The notes: generated by a model from the sequence alone, not told the origin. A stretch of 64,000 bases of DNA from Cytophagaceae bacterium (GCA_027488335.1 JAIYBU010000039.1:1-64000), one strand, 5' to 3'. Positions 37,824-48,566 are shown, numbered from the stretch's first letter. Numbers and translations are program-made.

Positions 37824-37840
37824 ACAGGTTTGCAACCTGT
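37824..37840. repeat. Short palindrome, possible dispersed intergenic repeat
   Basis: ACAGGTT-TGC-AACCTGT, perfect 7-bp arms, in the intergenic region upstream of the kinase-like gene. Confidence 0.4.
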
Positions 37841-38033
37841 TAGTGCGTAGAAATAGTTTTCAGGACATTCTCTTATTTCGACAAGTTAGAAATTTATCTT
37901 GCTTAAAAACATAACATTTTTTATTTTTTATTTCACTAATTCAATAAAATCTTGTCTTAAATGAATACTTCCAAACTTTAAACTTAAAAAATAGTTAAAT
38001 TCGCAACATAGCAACATCACCACTCATAGAAAC

Positions 38034-39701
38034 ATGGCAGAAGCGATTGAAAAACCACTAAATTTTATTGAACAAATTATTGAAGATGACCTCGCAGTGG
38101 GTAAAAACGATGGTCGAGTTTTGACCCGTTTCCCTCCTGAGCCAAATGGCTACTTGCACATTGGTCATGCCAAATCTATCTGTTTGAATTTTGGAGTTGC
38201 CCAGAAATACGGTGGAAAAACCAACCTTCGATTTGATGATACAAACCCAGCAACCGAAGAAACCGAATACGTTGAGTCTATCAAGGCCGATGTAAGATGG
38301 CTTGGTTTTGAGTGGGCAGACGAACTTTATGCGTCTGATTATTTTGACCAACTTTATGAGTTTGCCTTAAAACTTATCAAAAAAGGCTTAGCTTATGTAG
38401 ATGATAGCACATCGGAAGAAATGGCAGCCATGAAAGGCACGCCAACCCTTGCGGGTATTAATAGCCCCTACCGTGAACGAACAATCGAAGAAAACCTTGA
38501 TTTGTTTGTGCGTATGAAAAACGGTGAATTTGCCGAAGGAACGAGAGTTTTGAGAGCCAAAATCAATATGGCTTCTACGAATATGCTCATGCGTGACCCT
38601 ATCATTTATCGTATCAAATTTGCCACGCATCACCGTACGGGCGATAAATGGTGTATTTATCCGATGTATGATTTTGCTCACGGTCAATCTGATTCGATTG
38701 AGCAAATTACGCATTCAATTTGTACACTCGAATTTGTACCTCACCGTGAACTTTACGATTGGTGTATTGAAAGTTTGGAGATTTTCCCTTCAAAACAATA
38801 CGAATTTGCTCGTTTGAACCTTTCTTATGCCATTACCAGTAAGCGTAAATTATTACAACTCGTTAACGAAAATTTCGTGACAGGTTGGGACGACCCTCGC
38901 ATGCCTACGATTTCTGGAATGCGTCGTCGTGGATATACACCCGAAGCCATTCGTGAGTTCTGCGACCGTATCGGTATTGCCAAACGTGATAATTTAATAG
39001 ATGTAAGTTTATTGGAATTTTGTGTTCGTGAACACCTCAATAAAATTGCCACTCGTGTAATGGCGGTACTTGACCCAATCAAAGTTGTGATTACGAATTA
39101 TCCCGAAGGGCAAGTAGAGGAATTGACTGCCGAAAATAATCCCGAAGACCACGAAAGTGGCTCGAGACCGATGCCTTTCAGCCGTGAAATTTTGATTGAA
39201 AAAGATGATTTTATGGAAAACCCAACGAAAAAATACTTCCGTTTGGGGCCAGGCTTAATGGTGCGTTTGAAACACGCTTACATTATTAAATGTGACGATG
39301 TAGTGAAAGATAAAAATGGCGAAATCGTTGAACTTCATTGTTCATACATCGAAAACTCACGAAGCGGAAACGATACTTCGGGCATTAATGTAAAAGGAAC
39401 AATCCACTGGGTTTCGGAAGCACAAGCAGTTGATGCCGAAGTAAGACTTTATGACCGATTATTTAAGGTAGAAGACCCAAGCCGTGAAGATGGCGATTTT
39501 AAAGATTATCTTAACTCGGAGTCATTGCAAGTGATTACGGCAAAAGTTGAACCTGCACTTAAACAGGCAACACTTGGCACACCGTATCAGTTTTTACGTA
39601 AAGGATATTTCTGCTTAGACCCAGATTCGACAACTGACGTTTTGGTTTTCAATAAAACCGTTGGTTTGAAAGATACTTGGGCCAAAGAAGCTGGTAAATA
39701 A
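38034..39701 (+). CDS. glnS: Glutaminyl-tRNA synthetase
   Basis: [26 protein letters not shown] (HIGH), [37 protein letters not shown]-like motif, C-terminal anticodon-binding domain. Confidence 0.97.
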   Translation: MAEAIEKPLNFIEQIIEDDLAVGKNDGRVLTRFPPEPNGYLHIGHAKSICLNFGVAQKYGGKTNLRFDDTNPATEETEYVESIKADVRWLGFEWADELYASDYFDQLYEFALKLIKKGLAYVDDSTSEEMAAMKGTPTLAGINSPYRERTIEENLDLFVRMKNGEFAEGTRVLRAKINMASTNMLMRDPIIYRIKFATHHRTGDKWCIYPMYDFAHGQSDSIEQITHSICTLEFVPHRELYDWCIESLEIFPSKQYEFARLNLSYAITSKRKLLQLVNENFVTGWDDPRMPTISGMRRRGYTPEAIREFCDRIGIAKRDNLIDVSLLEFCVREHLNKIATRVMAVLDPIKVVITNYPEGQVEELTAENNPEDHESGSRPMPFSREILIEKDDFMENPTKKYFRLGPGLMVRLKHAYIIKCDDVVKDKNGEIVELHCSYIENSRSGNDTSGINVKGTIHWVSEAQAVDAEVRLYDRLFKVEDPSREDGDFKDYLNSESLQVITAKVEPALKQATLGTPYQFLRKGYFCLDPDSTTDVLVFNKTVGLKDTWAKEAGK

Positions 39702-39718
39702 TTTGTCGTTATACCTGA

Positions 39719-39758
39719 AACCTGTAAGGTCTTTTGGAGACTTTACAGGTTTTTTTTA
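39719..39758 (+). terminator. Rho-independent terminator after glnS
   Basis: AACCTGTAAGGTC...GAGACTTTACAGGTT followed by a T run. Confidence 0.85.
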
Positions 39759-39845
39759 TGTTATTATAAAAGATATTTTCGGGCATAATTATACATTTTT
39801 TCTAAAAAAAACGTTATTGATTACAACAAATAAAAATCCTTTACG

Positions 39846-40571
39846 ATGAAAAACACAGCACTAAAAATCTTCGCTTTTATATGGATTAGTTTAAGCACGT
39901 TTGCTCAAACTGCCGAAGATATTTTCAATAAACACATAGAAGCAACGGGTGGAAAAGCCCTTTGGGATAGCGTTTCGACTTATTCAATCAAACAAGCGTA
40001 CCGTGGAAACTCGGCGGCTGATTATGATATTGAGTTGAAGGGGTCATTTAACGTAGCCGCTCTTTATAAAGCAAAAACCATTTTAAAGCGTACATTTATA
40101 TTTGGTGTAAAGGGGGCAGATGGTTGGAGAAAAGTGCCACTTGGTAGTTCGGATAAAGCCACTCAATATGAAACCAATAGTTTGAGCGAAAAAGAACAAG
40201 AAAATATGCGTAGAGAGTTGAAAGAAAATCTTTTACCATTTTTTGACTACCAAACTAAGGGCTATATTGCAACCGTTGTCGGCAGTGAAACCCTTAATGG
40301 TGTGAAAACAACGCACGTAGAATTAAGCGGAAAAGGTATCAAATACAACCTATACTTTGATGCAACAACAGGGCTTTTAACAAGAAAAAGACTTACTTTA
40401 AGCACGGGTGAGGTAATTACGGAAGATTATACCAAATATGGAGATACTGCTTACGGTTTAAAATTTCCAACTGAATCGACCTATTTGAGTAGCATTGATA
40501 AACGAAACTTGAAAGTAACCACATCAGTTATTTTTAATGATACCATCGCCCCCGTATTTCTTACTCGATAA
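39846..40571 (+). CDS. Secreted outer-membrane-lipoprotein-sorting (LolA-like) protein
   Basis: Signal peptide; LolA/LppX-like strand pattern (TAEDIFNKHIEATGGKALWDSV...YNLYFDATTGLLTRKRL). Confidence 0.7.
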   Translation: MKNTALKIFAFIWISLSTFAQTAEDIFNKHIEATGGKALWDSVSTYSIKQAYRGNSAADYDIELKGSFNVAALYKAKTILKRTFIFGVKGADGWRKVPLGSSDKATQYETNSLSEKEQENMRRELKENLLPFFDYQTKGYIATVVGSETLNGVKTTHVELSGKGIKYNLYFDATTGLLTRKRLTLSTGEVITEDYTKYGDTAYGLKFPTESTYLSSIDKRNLKVTTSVIFNDTIAPVFLTR

Positions 40572-40589
40572 AAAAATATAGTAAGATTT

Positions 40590-40619
40590 AGCCTCTCATT
40601 TTTTGAGGGGCTTTTTTTT
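40590..40619 (+). terminator. Rho-independent terminator
   Basis: AGCCTCTCA-TTTT-TTGAGGGGCT followed by TTTTTTTT. Confidence 0.85.
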
Positions 40620-40739
40620 GCTTAAATGGATACTTGTAAAATATTTTCAACTCACTTCCAACCATTTTAAAATAAAAGGGGTCTTACTGATAGCAACCCT
40701 TAAAAACTATTTGGTTGGAGCATAATTTATACCCTTTTC

Positions 40740-41291
40740 ATGTATAGCGAACAAGAATTAATACAGGCTTGTATTCGCCAAGAACGACCAGCCCAACGGC
40801 AACTTTACGAGCGTTTTGCCAGTAAGTTGTTCGCTACGGCTATGCGTTACATGAAAAATAGAAGCGATGCCGAAGATGTTTTGCAAGATTCGTTTATCAA
40901 GATTTACCAGAAAATAGATAGTTTTCGATTTGATTGTCCGCTTGAAGCATGGCTCAGAAAAATAGTAGTCAATACTGCCTTGAAACAATTGCAAGGCCAG
41001 CCAAATTACATGGAACATACAGATAGTCAATTAATTTCTGACGAAGTAGAACAAGATGAATTTACGCTTTCAGGTTTTGAGTTTGAACAATTAATGGAAA
41101 TAGTACAGAGTTTACCCGATGGTTGCCGAACGATTTTTAATTTATATGCCATTGAAGGTTATCAGCACAACGAAATTGCAAATATGCTGGGTGTGACTGA
41201 GGGAACATCAAAATCGCAGTATTCGAGAGCCAGAATGTTGCTACAACTAAAATTAAAAGCGATGGGAATAAACCCTAAAGCCATCAAATAA
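40740..41291 (+). CDS. RNA polymerase ECF sigma factor
   Basis: LYERFASKLFATAMRYMKNRSDAEDVLQDSFIKIYQKI; LPDGCRTIFNLYAIEGYQHNEIANMLGVTEGTSKSQYSRARMLL. Confidence 0.95.
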   Translation: MYSEQELIQACIRQERPAQRQLYERFASKLFATAMRYMKNRSDAEDVLQDSFIKIYQKIDSFRFDCPLEAWLRKIVVNTALKQLQGQPNYMEHTDSQLISDEVEQDEFTLSGFEFEQLMEIVQSLPDGCRTIFNLYAIEGYQHNEIANMLGVTEGTSKSQYSRARMLLQLKLKAMGINPKAIK

Positions 41292-41333
41292 ATCATTTAA
41301 GTAAAAGATACGGAATTGTTTTCGTAGAAAGAA

Positions 41334-42878
41334 ATGGACTCACAGAAGCCAAATAATTTTGAAGAAGAATGGCGAAAGGCATTTAATGATGCTTCTTTTC
41401 CTCCCCCAAGCGATATGTGGGAGCGAATTGAGCAGGATTTAGAGCGAAAAAAACGCCGTCCATTCTTATTTTTCCTTCGTTCATCAGCTATGCTTGCTGG
41501 TGTGGCCGCAACGCTGATTTTGGCTTTGGGAGGAATCTTATTTTTTAATCAAAAAGATACTACAACTTCAGTAGCAAATAATATTCAAACCAAAGTTCAA
41601 CCAAACTCAGACACCCAAAATCAAAGAACTCAGCCAGAGTTGGATAAAACAGACCATACTTCTCTTGCAACAAAAGCACGAAATGACATTGAAACCATTA
41701 ATTCGTCAAAAATATTAGGCAACCAACTGGCTTTCGCAGAAACAACTACTAATAAACGTGTTATTACCTCGCCAAAATCTACACAAAACAACCAATTACC
41801 AACGTTAGTCGCTGCAAGTACTAACGCTGGTGATAGGGTTGTGAATGTGCCTACGAGCAGTAATCAAACATTGGTTGGTTACAACTTACAAGTGCTTGAT
41901 AGTGGGTCTAATAAGGGTGTTTTAGTTACTCAAAATGATAATAAAATAATTATAGATTTAGCCTTATTGAAATACCACGAATACCAATATTTGGGAAGTA
42001 GATATACTTTGAGGCGAAGTAAACTAAGTTTTGAAAGCGAAGCAACCGAAGCTCCAGTTGTGGCTTCAAACGACTCTAAGTTTTGGGTGGGTGTTCAATC
42101 GGGCGTTTCGCCTTTTGACCCCAATATGAAACTTGGGGGGATAAATAACGTTGCGATGACACAAGCCGATGCTTTTGCAAAAAGTTCAAATCAAACTTCG
42201 GTAGGTACATCTTCATCGGTTAGCCCTCAGGCAAATGTGATGGTTTCTCAACCACAAAATGCTATAAAATCGGGCATTGGAATCAATACAGGCGTAGCGA
42301 TGGGCTATAAAATTTCAAAAAAATGGAATTTTGAGAGTGGAATCAGATATTTACGTGGAAATTCTACGCTGAATAGCAATACTTATGCTTTCCAACAAAA
42401 CGGCTATGTAAATACTTTTTTTGCTGATTACTTGATGCAAAATTCGGCTAAACAAGATATGCAGTTTGCTAATGGCCAAGTAAATACTATAGTAGCCGAT
42501 GCTTCACAATTCAGTAATCGTTATGAATATCTGATGATTCCGATGCAAGTTGGATATGAAATGGGCTTATCGAAAAAAGTTGCTTTAAACTTTTTAGCGG
42601 GTGTTTCGACGGATATTTTCTTACAAAATACCATCATCAATGATAATAGTATCGTACAGGAAAAGAGTGTAATCAATAGCTCAAGCAATATCTATAAACC
42701 GTTGAATTTGAGTGGTTTAGGTGGCGTAAGGGCAAGCTACGTTGTAAGCAAGCATTGGCAGTTAAATTTAGGAAGTTCCTATCAGCACTCGTTATTTTCG
42801 GGTATTAACAATTCAACGGCCTTACAGATGCGTCTGAAAATGTTTGGGCTAAATTACGGATTAAACTATCGTTTTTAA
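41334..42878 (+). CDS. Single-TM protein with C-terminal outer-membrane beta-barrel-like (PorT/OmpA-like) domain, putative partner of upstream ECF sigma factor
   Basis: Cytoplasmic-like N-term (EEEWRKAFNDASFPPPSDMWERIEQDLERKKRR), TM SSAMLAGVAATLILALGGILFF, C-terminal strand pattern ending LNYGLNYRF. Confidence 0.75.
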   Translation: MDSQKPNNFEEEWRKAFNDASFPPPSDMWERIEQDLERKKRRPFLFFLRSSAMLAGVAATLILALGGILFFNQKDTTTSVANNIQTKVQPNSDTQNQRTQPELDKTDHTSLATKARNDIETINSSKILGNQLAFAETTTNKRVITSPKSTQNNQLPTLVAASTNAGDRVVNVPTSSNQTLVGYNLQVLDSGSNKGVLVTQNDNKIIIDLALLKYHEYQYLGSRYTLRRSKLSFESEATEAPVVASNDSKFWVGVQSGVSPFDPNMKLGGINNVAMTQADAFAKSSNQTSVGTSSSVSPQANVMVSQPQNAIKSGIGINTGVAMGYKISKKWNFESGIRYLRGNSTLNSNTYAFQQNGYVNTFFADYLMQNSAKQDMQFANGQVNTIVADASQFSNRYEYLMIPMQVGYEMGLSKKVALNFLAGVSTDIFLQNTIINDNSIVQEKSVINSSSNIYKPLNLSGLGGVRASYVVSKHWQLNLGSSYQHSLFSGINNSTALQMRLKMFGLNYGLNYRF

Positions 42879-42968
42879 ACCCAAAAATTGATTCAAAAGT
42901 ATCAATTAAAGATTGTGGAGTTTTGACGTAGTCACATCTTTAATCAACAATCGCTAATTTTTAGGTTT

Positions 42969-43814
42969 TTACAATTTATGTTCGCTCATATAGCTTAGAT
43001 ACTTCACAATTTCAGTGGCTTCTTCGGGTTTTATGCCCAAATTTGGCATTTTTACATCGTTTCTATAACTCGTAGGGTTCTGAATGAATGCTTTTAAATC
43101 ATCGGTTTTCCAATATTCCGTTACGCTTTTGGGGTAGTTGAGCTCTGGCCCCATTTTTCCACCAATCTTGTTGATAGCATGGCAAGTTTGGCAACGATTC
43201 TTGAATATTTCGTAACCTGCCAGAGCCGATTCATCTTTTGGTTTGAGAGCCGCATCATTTTCGTGAAGAGGAGCAAGATGTATTTTTATCAAATTATACG
43301 GCCATTTATAATTCACATCCTCGCCTGAAACACCTTCATAAACTATGTAAAAAGGTTCAATTTTTGTTTCTTGGCCATTTTTTAGAAGTTTTTCCCACGT
43401 ACGCCCTTTCGGAGCATCGGCATCGCTTGCTGCTAAATAGGCTTTTGCCGAAAGTATTTTTTCTAAAGGCATTTCGGGTTTGTAGCCATCTTCGCACTCA
43501 AAAACTACTTTCAAATCAGCTGTATTCATCCTTTTTATTGAAGAATATTTTTCTAAAATTTCTTTCAATGATAAGGCATTAAAACGCTTGTTTTTATGAT
43601 AAACTGGGTCGGGTTGAATCATAACTATTTGCGTGTTTTTTAATAAGCCTTTTTTGCTTAAATCTAATAAATCAATAGTGAGAGAATCACTTGCTGGAAC
43701 TTCTTCGATAGCCAGCTTGGCTACTTGTAGCGAATCTTTTTTTGTATTTCTCTGTGAACTATCGCACGAAACATACAAGGCTGATAATAAGGCAAATGCA
43801 ATAACTTTTTTCAT
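42969..43814 (-). CDS. Secreted c-type cytochrome
   Basis: Lipoprotein-like N-term and C-terminal heme motif AGYEIFKNRCQTCHAINKIGGKMGPEL with distal Met (KMPNLGI). Confidence 0.85.
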   Translation of the reverse strand: MKKVIAFALLSALYVSCDSSQRNTKKDSLQVAKLAIEEVPASDSLTIDLLDLSKKGLLKNTQIVMIQPDPVYHKNKRFNALSLKEILEKYSSIKRMNTADLKVVFECEDGYKPEMPLEKILSAKAYLAASDADAPKGRTWEKLLKNGQETKIEPFYIVYEGVSGEDVNYKWPYNLIKIHLAPLHENDAALKPKDESALAGYEIFKNRCQTCHAINKIGGKMGPELNYPKSVTEYWKTDDLKAFIQNPTSYRNDVKMPNLGIKPEEATEIVKYLSYMSEHKL

Positions 43815-43940
43815 AAATAAATATTTTTGAGGCTATGGATTTGACTATAAAAGTAGCCAAAATCTTTGTTTAAATAATGAGTTTTTCTTCGGATACCTGA
43901 AAAACACTATATTTATACTCAATTAAACAAAATTTAACCT

Positions 43941-45998
43941 ATGAAAAAGAAAAACCTGTGGCAGCATCTCTGCACACTGCTACTCTGTATGAGTGTATTC
44001 ACACCAACGCATGCACAATGGCAAATCTCGGCAAAAAACTTCGACCCTAATAATTATTATGGCGTAACGGTAGCTAATGGTATGGTCGGAATTACTTCTT
44101 CGCCCGACCCGCTAAAAGTGAAAGAAATCGTATTGAATGGCACTTTTGATACTTACGGGCGTGGGCGTGTGGCTAATATTATGAAAGTATTTGAATTTGC
44201 TAACATGGAACTAATCGTTGATAATCAGATGATTAACCGTATGAATGTGAGCAACTTCGTGCAAACGATTGATATGCAAAATGCTATTTTCAGTACTACA
44301 TTTGATATGGGAAATAAGGCATCGGTCAAATCTAACGTGCTTGCACTTCGCCATTTACCACATTCAGCATTGATTGAAATGGAAATAACGGCGAAACAAG
44401 ATATTGAATTTACGCCCATCAGCATCATGCAAACGCCTGATATGCTGCGTGATGTAAAAAACTTCTTTCATACCATTGACCGCCCTCACTCGCTCATTCC
44501 GTTGATGACTTCGGTCGCTAAAACACCTACTGGAAAACACACGATTGCGGCCTCAAACTCATTTTTGTTTGAGGAAGAACGTGGCAAAGAACCGCAATTG
44601 ATTCACGAAGAATGGGACAACGGAATGCACCGCATGAAGTTTACGAAGAAAATAAAAGCAGGCGAAACTTATAGATTTTCGGTGGTTGGTTCGGTCATTT
44701 CGACAGCAAATGTGATTGACCCACACAACGAAGCGGAACGTCTGACAATCTTTGCGGCACTCGAAAAACGTGAGCGTTTGCTCAAAAAACACAAAGAAGC
44801 ATGGGCAAAACTTTGGGAGTCGGATATTATCATTGAAGGCGACGATGAAGCTCAACGTGCCGCACGCTTTTCATTGTATAATCTATATTCGTTTTGCCGT
44901 GAAGGACAAGCTTATAGCCTTTCGCCAATGGGATTATCAGGTTTGGGCTACAATGGTCACGTTTTTTGGGATACCGAAATCTGGATGTATCCTCCGCTTT
45001 TAGCGATGAAACCAGAACTGGCAAAATCATTACTCGAATATCGTTTTGAGCGTTTGCAAGCGGCTAAATACAACGCCAAAGCACACGGGTATCAAGGAGC
45101 AATGTTTCCGTGGGAGTCGGATGATTCTGGGCAGGAATCAACGCCTGTATGGGCTTTGACGGGGCCATTTCAGCATCATATCACGGGTGATATAGGTTTT
45201 GCTTTTTGGAAGTATTATCAGGTCACGAAAGATAAAATGTGGTTGAAAGAACGTGGATACCCAATGCTGAAAGAAGTAGCCCATTTTTGGGTAAGTCGTG
45301 TTGAAAAAGGCAACGATGGAAAGTACCATATTATCAATGTTGTATGTGCTGACGAATGGGCCGAAAATGTGGATGACAATGCTTATACGAATGGTATGGC
45401 GAAAGAGGTTTTAGGGTACGCCAATCAAGCAGCCAAAGAACTTGGCCTTCCCGAAAACCCCAAATGGAAAGAAGTGCAAGAAGGAATCGTAATTTTGAAG
45501 TTCCCCGATGGCACCACTCGTGAACACGCATCATACAACGGCGAGCCAATCAAGCAAGGCGATGTAAATTTACTTTCTTACCCAATGAAACAAATCACTG
45601 ACCCTGCTACAATCAAGAAAGATTTAGATTTTTATTGGAAAGTTTTAGCCGATAATCTTCCAGGAAGAAAAGGACAAAGCCCCGCCATGGCACATGGGGT
45701 GTTTTCTATCTTAAATGCTCGTTTAGGCAATACTGAAACTGCGTACAAACAATATATGGATAGCTATAAACCAAATGAAGTTCCGCCATTTGGAGTTTTA
45801 GCCGAAACTGCTGGTGGAACAAATCCTTATTTTTCAACAGGTGCTGGTGGGTATTTACAAACGCTCATCAACGGTTGGGGTGGACTTGATTTTACCGATG
45901 CTGGAATCATCCAGCTAAAAACAAAACTTCCAAAACATTGGAAGTCATTAACACTAAAAGGAGTTGGTGCTGATAAGAAAACCTATACTGTTAAGTAA
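43941..45998 (+). CDS. Secreted glycoside hydrolase family 65-like protein
   Basis: GLGYNGHVFWDTEIWMYPPLL, GAMFPWESDDSGQE, VVCADEWAENVDDNAYTNGMA (acid catalyst region). Confidence 0.88.
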   Translation: MKKKNLWQHLCTLLLCMSVFTPTHAQWQISAKNFDPNNYYGVTVANGMVGITSSPDPLKVKEIVLNGTFDTYGRGRVANIMKVFEFANMELIVDNQMINRMNVSNFVQTIDMQNAIFSTTFDMGNKASVKSNVLALRHLPHSALIEMEITAKQDIEFTPISIMQTPDMLRDVKNFFHTIDRPHSLIPLMTSVAKTPTGKHTIAASNSFLFEEERGKEPQLIHEEWDNGMHRMKFTKKIKAGETYRFSVVGSVISTANVIDPHNEAERLTIFAALEKRERLLKKHKEAWAKLWESDIIIEGDDEAQRAARFSLYNLYSFCREGQAYSLSPMGLSGLGYNGHVFWDTEIWMYPPLLAMKPELAKSLLEYRFERLQAAKYNAKAHGYQGAMFPWESDDSGQESTPVWALTGPFQHHITGDIGFAFWKYYQVTKDKMWLKERGYPMLKEVAHFWVSRVEKGNDGKYHIINVVCADEWAENVDDNAYTNGMAKEVLGYANQAAKELGLPENPKWKEVQEGIVILKFPDGTTREHASYNGEPIKQGDVNLLSYPMKQITDPATIKKDLDFYWKVLADNLPGRKGQSPAMAHGVFSILNARLGNTETAYKQYMDSYKPNEVPPFGVLAETAGGTNPYFSTGAGGYLQTLINGWGGLDFTDAGIIQLKTKLPKHWKSLTLKGVGADKKTYTVK

Positions 45999-46021
45999 GT
46001 TAAATTTAGATATTTTCGTTT

Positions 46022-46060
46022 AAAAGCTTCAGTGTTTAAATACGCTGAGGCTTTTATTTT
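46022..46060 (+). terminator. Stem-loop terminator after GH65 gene
   Basis: AAAAGCTTCAGTG...CGCTGAGGCTTTTATTTT. Confidence 0.7.
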
Positions 46061-46096
46061 ATCTCTCAACATAAATACGTACCCAAATAACAAAAC

Positions 46097-46129
46097 AACG
46101 TCGGCAAGACTTAGAGTCTTGCCGACGTT
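46097..46129. repeat. Perfect 15-bp stem hairpin (REP-like)
   Basis: AACGTCGGCAAGACT-TAG-AGTCTTGCCGACGTT. Confidence 0.75.
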
Positions 46130-46159
46130 AAAGACCTTAAAATTTAACCAATGGCCACA

Positions 46160-46193
46160 AAAAAGAGGAATACCTTTCGATATTCCTCTTTTT
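46160..46193 (-). terminator. Terminator hairpin downstream of PpiD/SurA-like gene
   Basis: AAAAAGAGGAATA-cctttcga-TATTCCTCTTTTT. Confidence 0.8.
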
Positions 46194-46216
46194 AAAAATC
46201 TATTTTCTAAACTATA

Positions 46217-48355
46217 TCAGAAAAATTTAGCTCTGTTATCTTTAATATTTGCGTTATCACGGATTGCTTGGTTTGCCATGTATGAAACACCATAACCACC
46301 CGTACGTTGCATCACTTGGTTTTTGTATTGCGTGTAATCTGCAATTTCAGGAGCTTTCGTAAGTCTCGTTGTTTCAATTACAAATACACCGTTCTCGCCA
46401 ACAAATGGCTTAGAACGTTTGCCAGCTTGTAAGCCGAAGATTTTTCCAATAGCAATTGGGTCTATTCCTGGAGATGTCAACATACCAGCCATCAAGTTAA
46501 TATCTGTAGCAGTTTCAACCAATGCACCCGCACCATATTTTTGGGCAACTTGCTCCAATGCACCAGAAGCACCACCTAATTTTTTCAAGATTTGCTCTGC
46601 TTTTACTTCATTACGAACTTTAGCAGTGATAGCGTCTTTGAAATCATCAGCTTTAGGACTGTCTTTTTCAGTTTTGGCAGTTACTGCCGCAATGATAAAA
46701 TTATCGCCTACTTCAAATACACGGTCAGAAACTTCGCCTACGTTTGTATCTTTATTAAATGCCCACAACACAACTTCACGTGCATTCTGGATAGTATTGA
46801 ATGTTGAAGCCTCAGGGAAAATCTTATCAGCTTTCAAGATAACCAATTTGCCATCTTTCTTAACTGCCGCTTCAAATGCTTCTTTAGAACTGCTATTTGC
46901 ACGCAATGTTTCAGCTTTTTGGTAGATAGCATTTCTTGTGCTTTCGCTCGCTTGTAGCTCGCGGCTCAAAGTAGCAATTTTATATTTAGTGTTTGATTTC
47001 CCTTCTGTTACTTTAATTACGTGATAACCGAAGTCAGTTTCGACTACCTTTGGAACTAAACCAGCACCGCCCATAGCAAATACAGCAGCTTCAAATGGTT
47101 TTACCATCGTACCATTGTTTTTGAATGTACCTAAATCTCCACCTTGTTGAGCCGAACCATCTTGGCTGTTTGCACGAGCCAAAGTTGCGAAGTCGGCACC
47201 TTGATTCAATTGGTTCAAGATGTCTTGTGCTTTTGCACGAGCAATAGCTTTTACTGAGTCTGGAGCTGTTTTATCGGCACGGATTAAGATATGGCTTGCA
47301 CGAGCTGTGTAAAGCGAGTCTGTTGTAGTTCCCTCGTATTTGTAAATCGAGTAAGTGTTGTCCTCTTTAAATGGCCCAATAACTGCACCCTGAATGGCAG
47401 TTGCCAAAGCCGCTTTCAATGTTGGCGTTAGTTCGTTGGCACTACGCTCGTAAGGCACACGGCTATCAGAATTTAGTTCAGCATAAGATTTTGCATTTGG
47501 AGCAGCCGCTAAACCTTTGGCATAGTTTTTAATATCTTCGTATAAAGCAGCACTATCTTCTTTGGTAGGCATTACCTGATACACTACATAGTCAAATGAA
47601 CGGCTATCGTAACCTTTAAATTCTTCTTTGTGTTTGCTCAAATAGTCTGACAATTGGCTATCAGTAACTTTGATAGTAGTGTCAATAATACTTGTGAAAG
47701 GTACATATAAATAACGAGCATCTGCTTTGGTGGCTGTTGCATCGTATTCTCTTTTAGCTTCGGCAGTTGTTACGAATGAAGAAGAAGAAAGCAAGGCATT
47801 GTATTTCTCCAACAAACGTTGTTGAATCGCTTGTTCTTTGATTTGGTCCCAAGCCAATTTTTGTTGAGCAGGAAGTTGGTTCGCAGCGGCAGCATTGATA
47901 AATTCAATGTGACGGTTACGGTCATACTGTCCTGTTTGTGGGTCAGTAAATTGTTGCTTAATGATTGGACTAAGATTTTTAGTTCCTTGAACCATTTCAC
48001 GAAGCTCATCTGGCGTAACTTTCAAGCCCAATTTTTCAAATTCAGCTTTGTAAGTAATGTCAAAAATCATTTGTTCCCAAACTTGGCTACGTAATTGCTG
48101 AATTTCTTGCTCTTGCAAAGCTCTTCCAGCTTGTTGCTCATAATTGGCACGAGCTACATCTAATTTTGCTTGAAATGCTTGGTAGTCAATACTGGTACCT
48201 GCAATTTCACCAATTTTATTATCATTACTACTAAACAAGCCACTTTTACCATTTCCTCCGAATAAATCTCCTCCGACAATGAATAAAATGAGTGCAATTG
48301 CGATAACTACGACTGCAACACCTGAACGTTCACGAATTTTGTTAATTAAAGCCAT
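46217..48355 (-). CDS. Peptidylprolyl isomerase, PpiD/SurA-like (SurA N-domain plus parvulin)
   Basis: MALINKIRERSGVAVVVIAIALILFIVGGDLF (TM anchor), parvulin ARASHILIRADKTAPDSVKAIARAKAQDILNQLNQGADFATLARANSQDGSAQQGGDLGTF...FGYHVIKV. Confidence 0.93.
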   Translation of the reverse strand: MALINKIRERSGVAVVVIAIALILFIVGGDLFGGNGKSGLFSSNDNKIGEIAGTSIDYQAFQAKLDVARANYEQQAGRALQEQEIQQLRSQVWEQMIFDITYKAEFEKLGLKVTPDELREMVQGTKNLSPIIKQQFTDPQTGQYDRNRHIEFINAAAANQLPAQQKLAWDQIKEQAIQQRLLEKYNALLSSSSFVTTAEAKREYDATATKADARYLYVPFTSIIDTTIKVTDSQLSDYLSKHKEEFKGYDSRSFDYVVYQVMPTKEDSAALYEDIKNYAKGLAAAPNAKSYAELNSDSRVPYERSANELTPTLKAALATAIQGAVIGPFKEDNTYSIYKYEGTTTDSLYTARASHILIRADKTAPDSVKAIARAKAQDILNQLNQGADFATLARANSQDGSAQQGGDLGTFKNNGTMVKPFEAAVFAMGGAGLVPKVVETDFGYHVIKVTEGKSNTKYKIATLSRELQASESTRNAIYQKAETLRANSSSKEAFEAAVKKDGKLVILKADKIFPEASTFNTIQNAREVVLWAFNKDTNVGEVSDRVFEVGDNFIIAAVTAKTEKDSPKADDFKDAITAKVRNEVKAEQILKKLGGASGALEQVAQKYGAGALVETATDINLMAGMLTSPGIDPIAIGKIFGLQAGKRSKPFVGENGVFVIETTRLTKAPEIADYTQYKNQVMQRTGGYGVSYMANQAIRDNANIKDNRAKFF

Positions 48356-48566
48356 TTGTTTTTTTTATTTATTACTGGACTTTTTAGGGCTGTTTAAATG
48401 CCTGTTTATTATTTTTTATTTTTTCAAAAAAATTGAGGTGCAAAAATAAGCAGATTCATATAGATTATCAAGGAAATCCAATTGATATATTAGCTTATTT
48501 TAACAAGTTTTATGCCAAACATGGCTTTTTACTTCTTAAAGATGGTCCAGACCTTCGGTGCAGTCC

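Noticed and set aside
46419-46925. 168-aa + strand ORF
   Set aside because: Antisense to the PpiD/SurA-like CDS; low-complexity composition typical of mirror ORFs.
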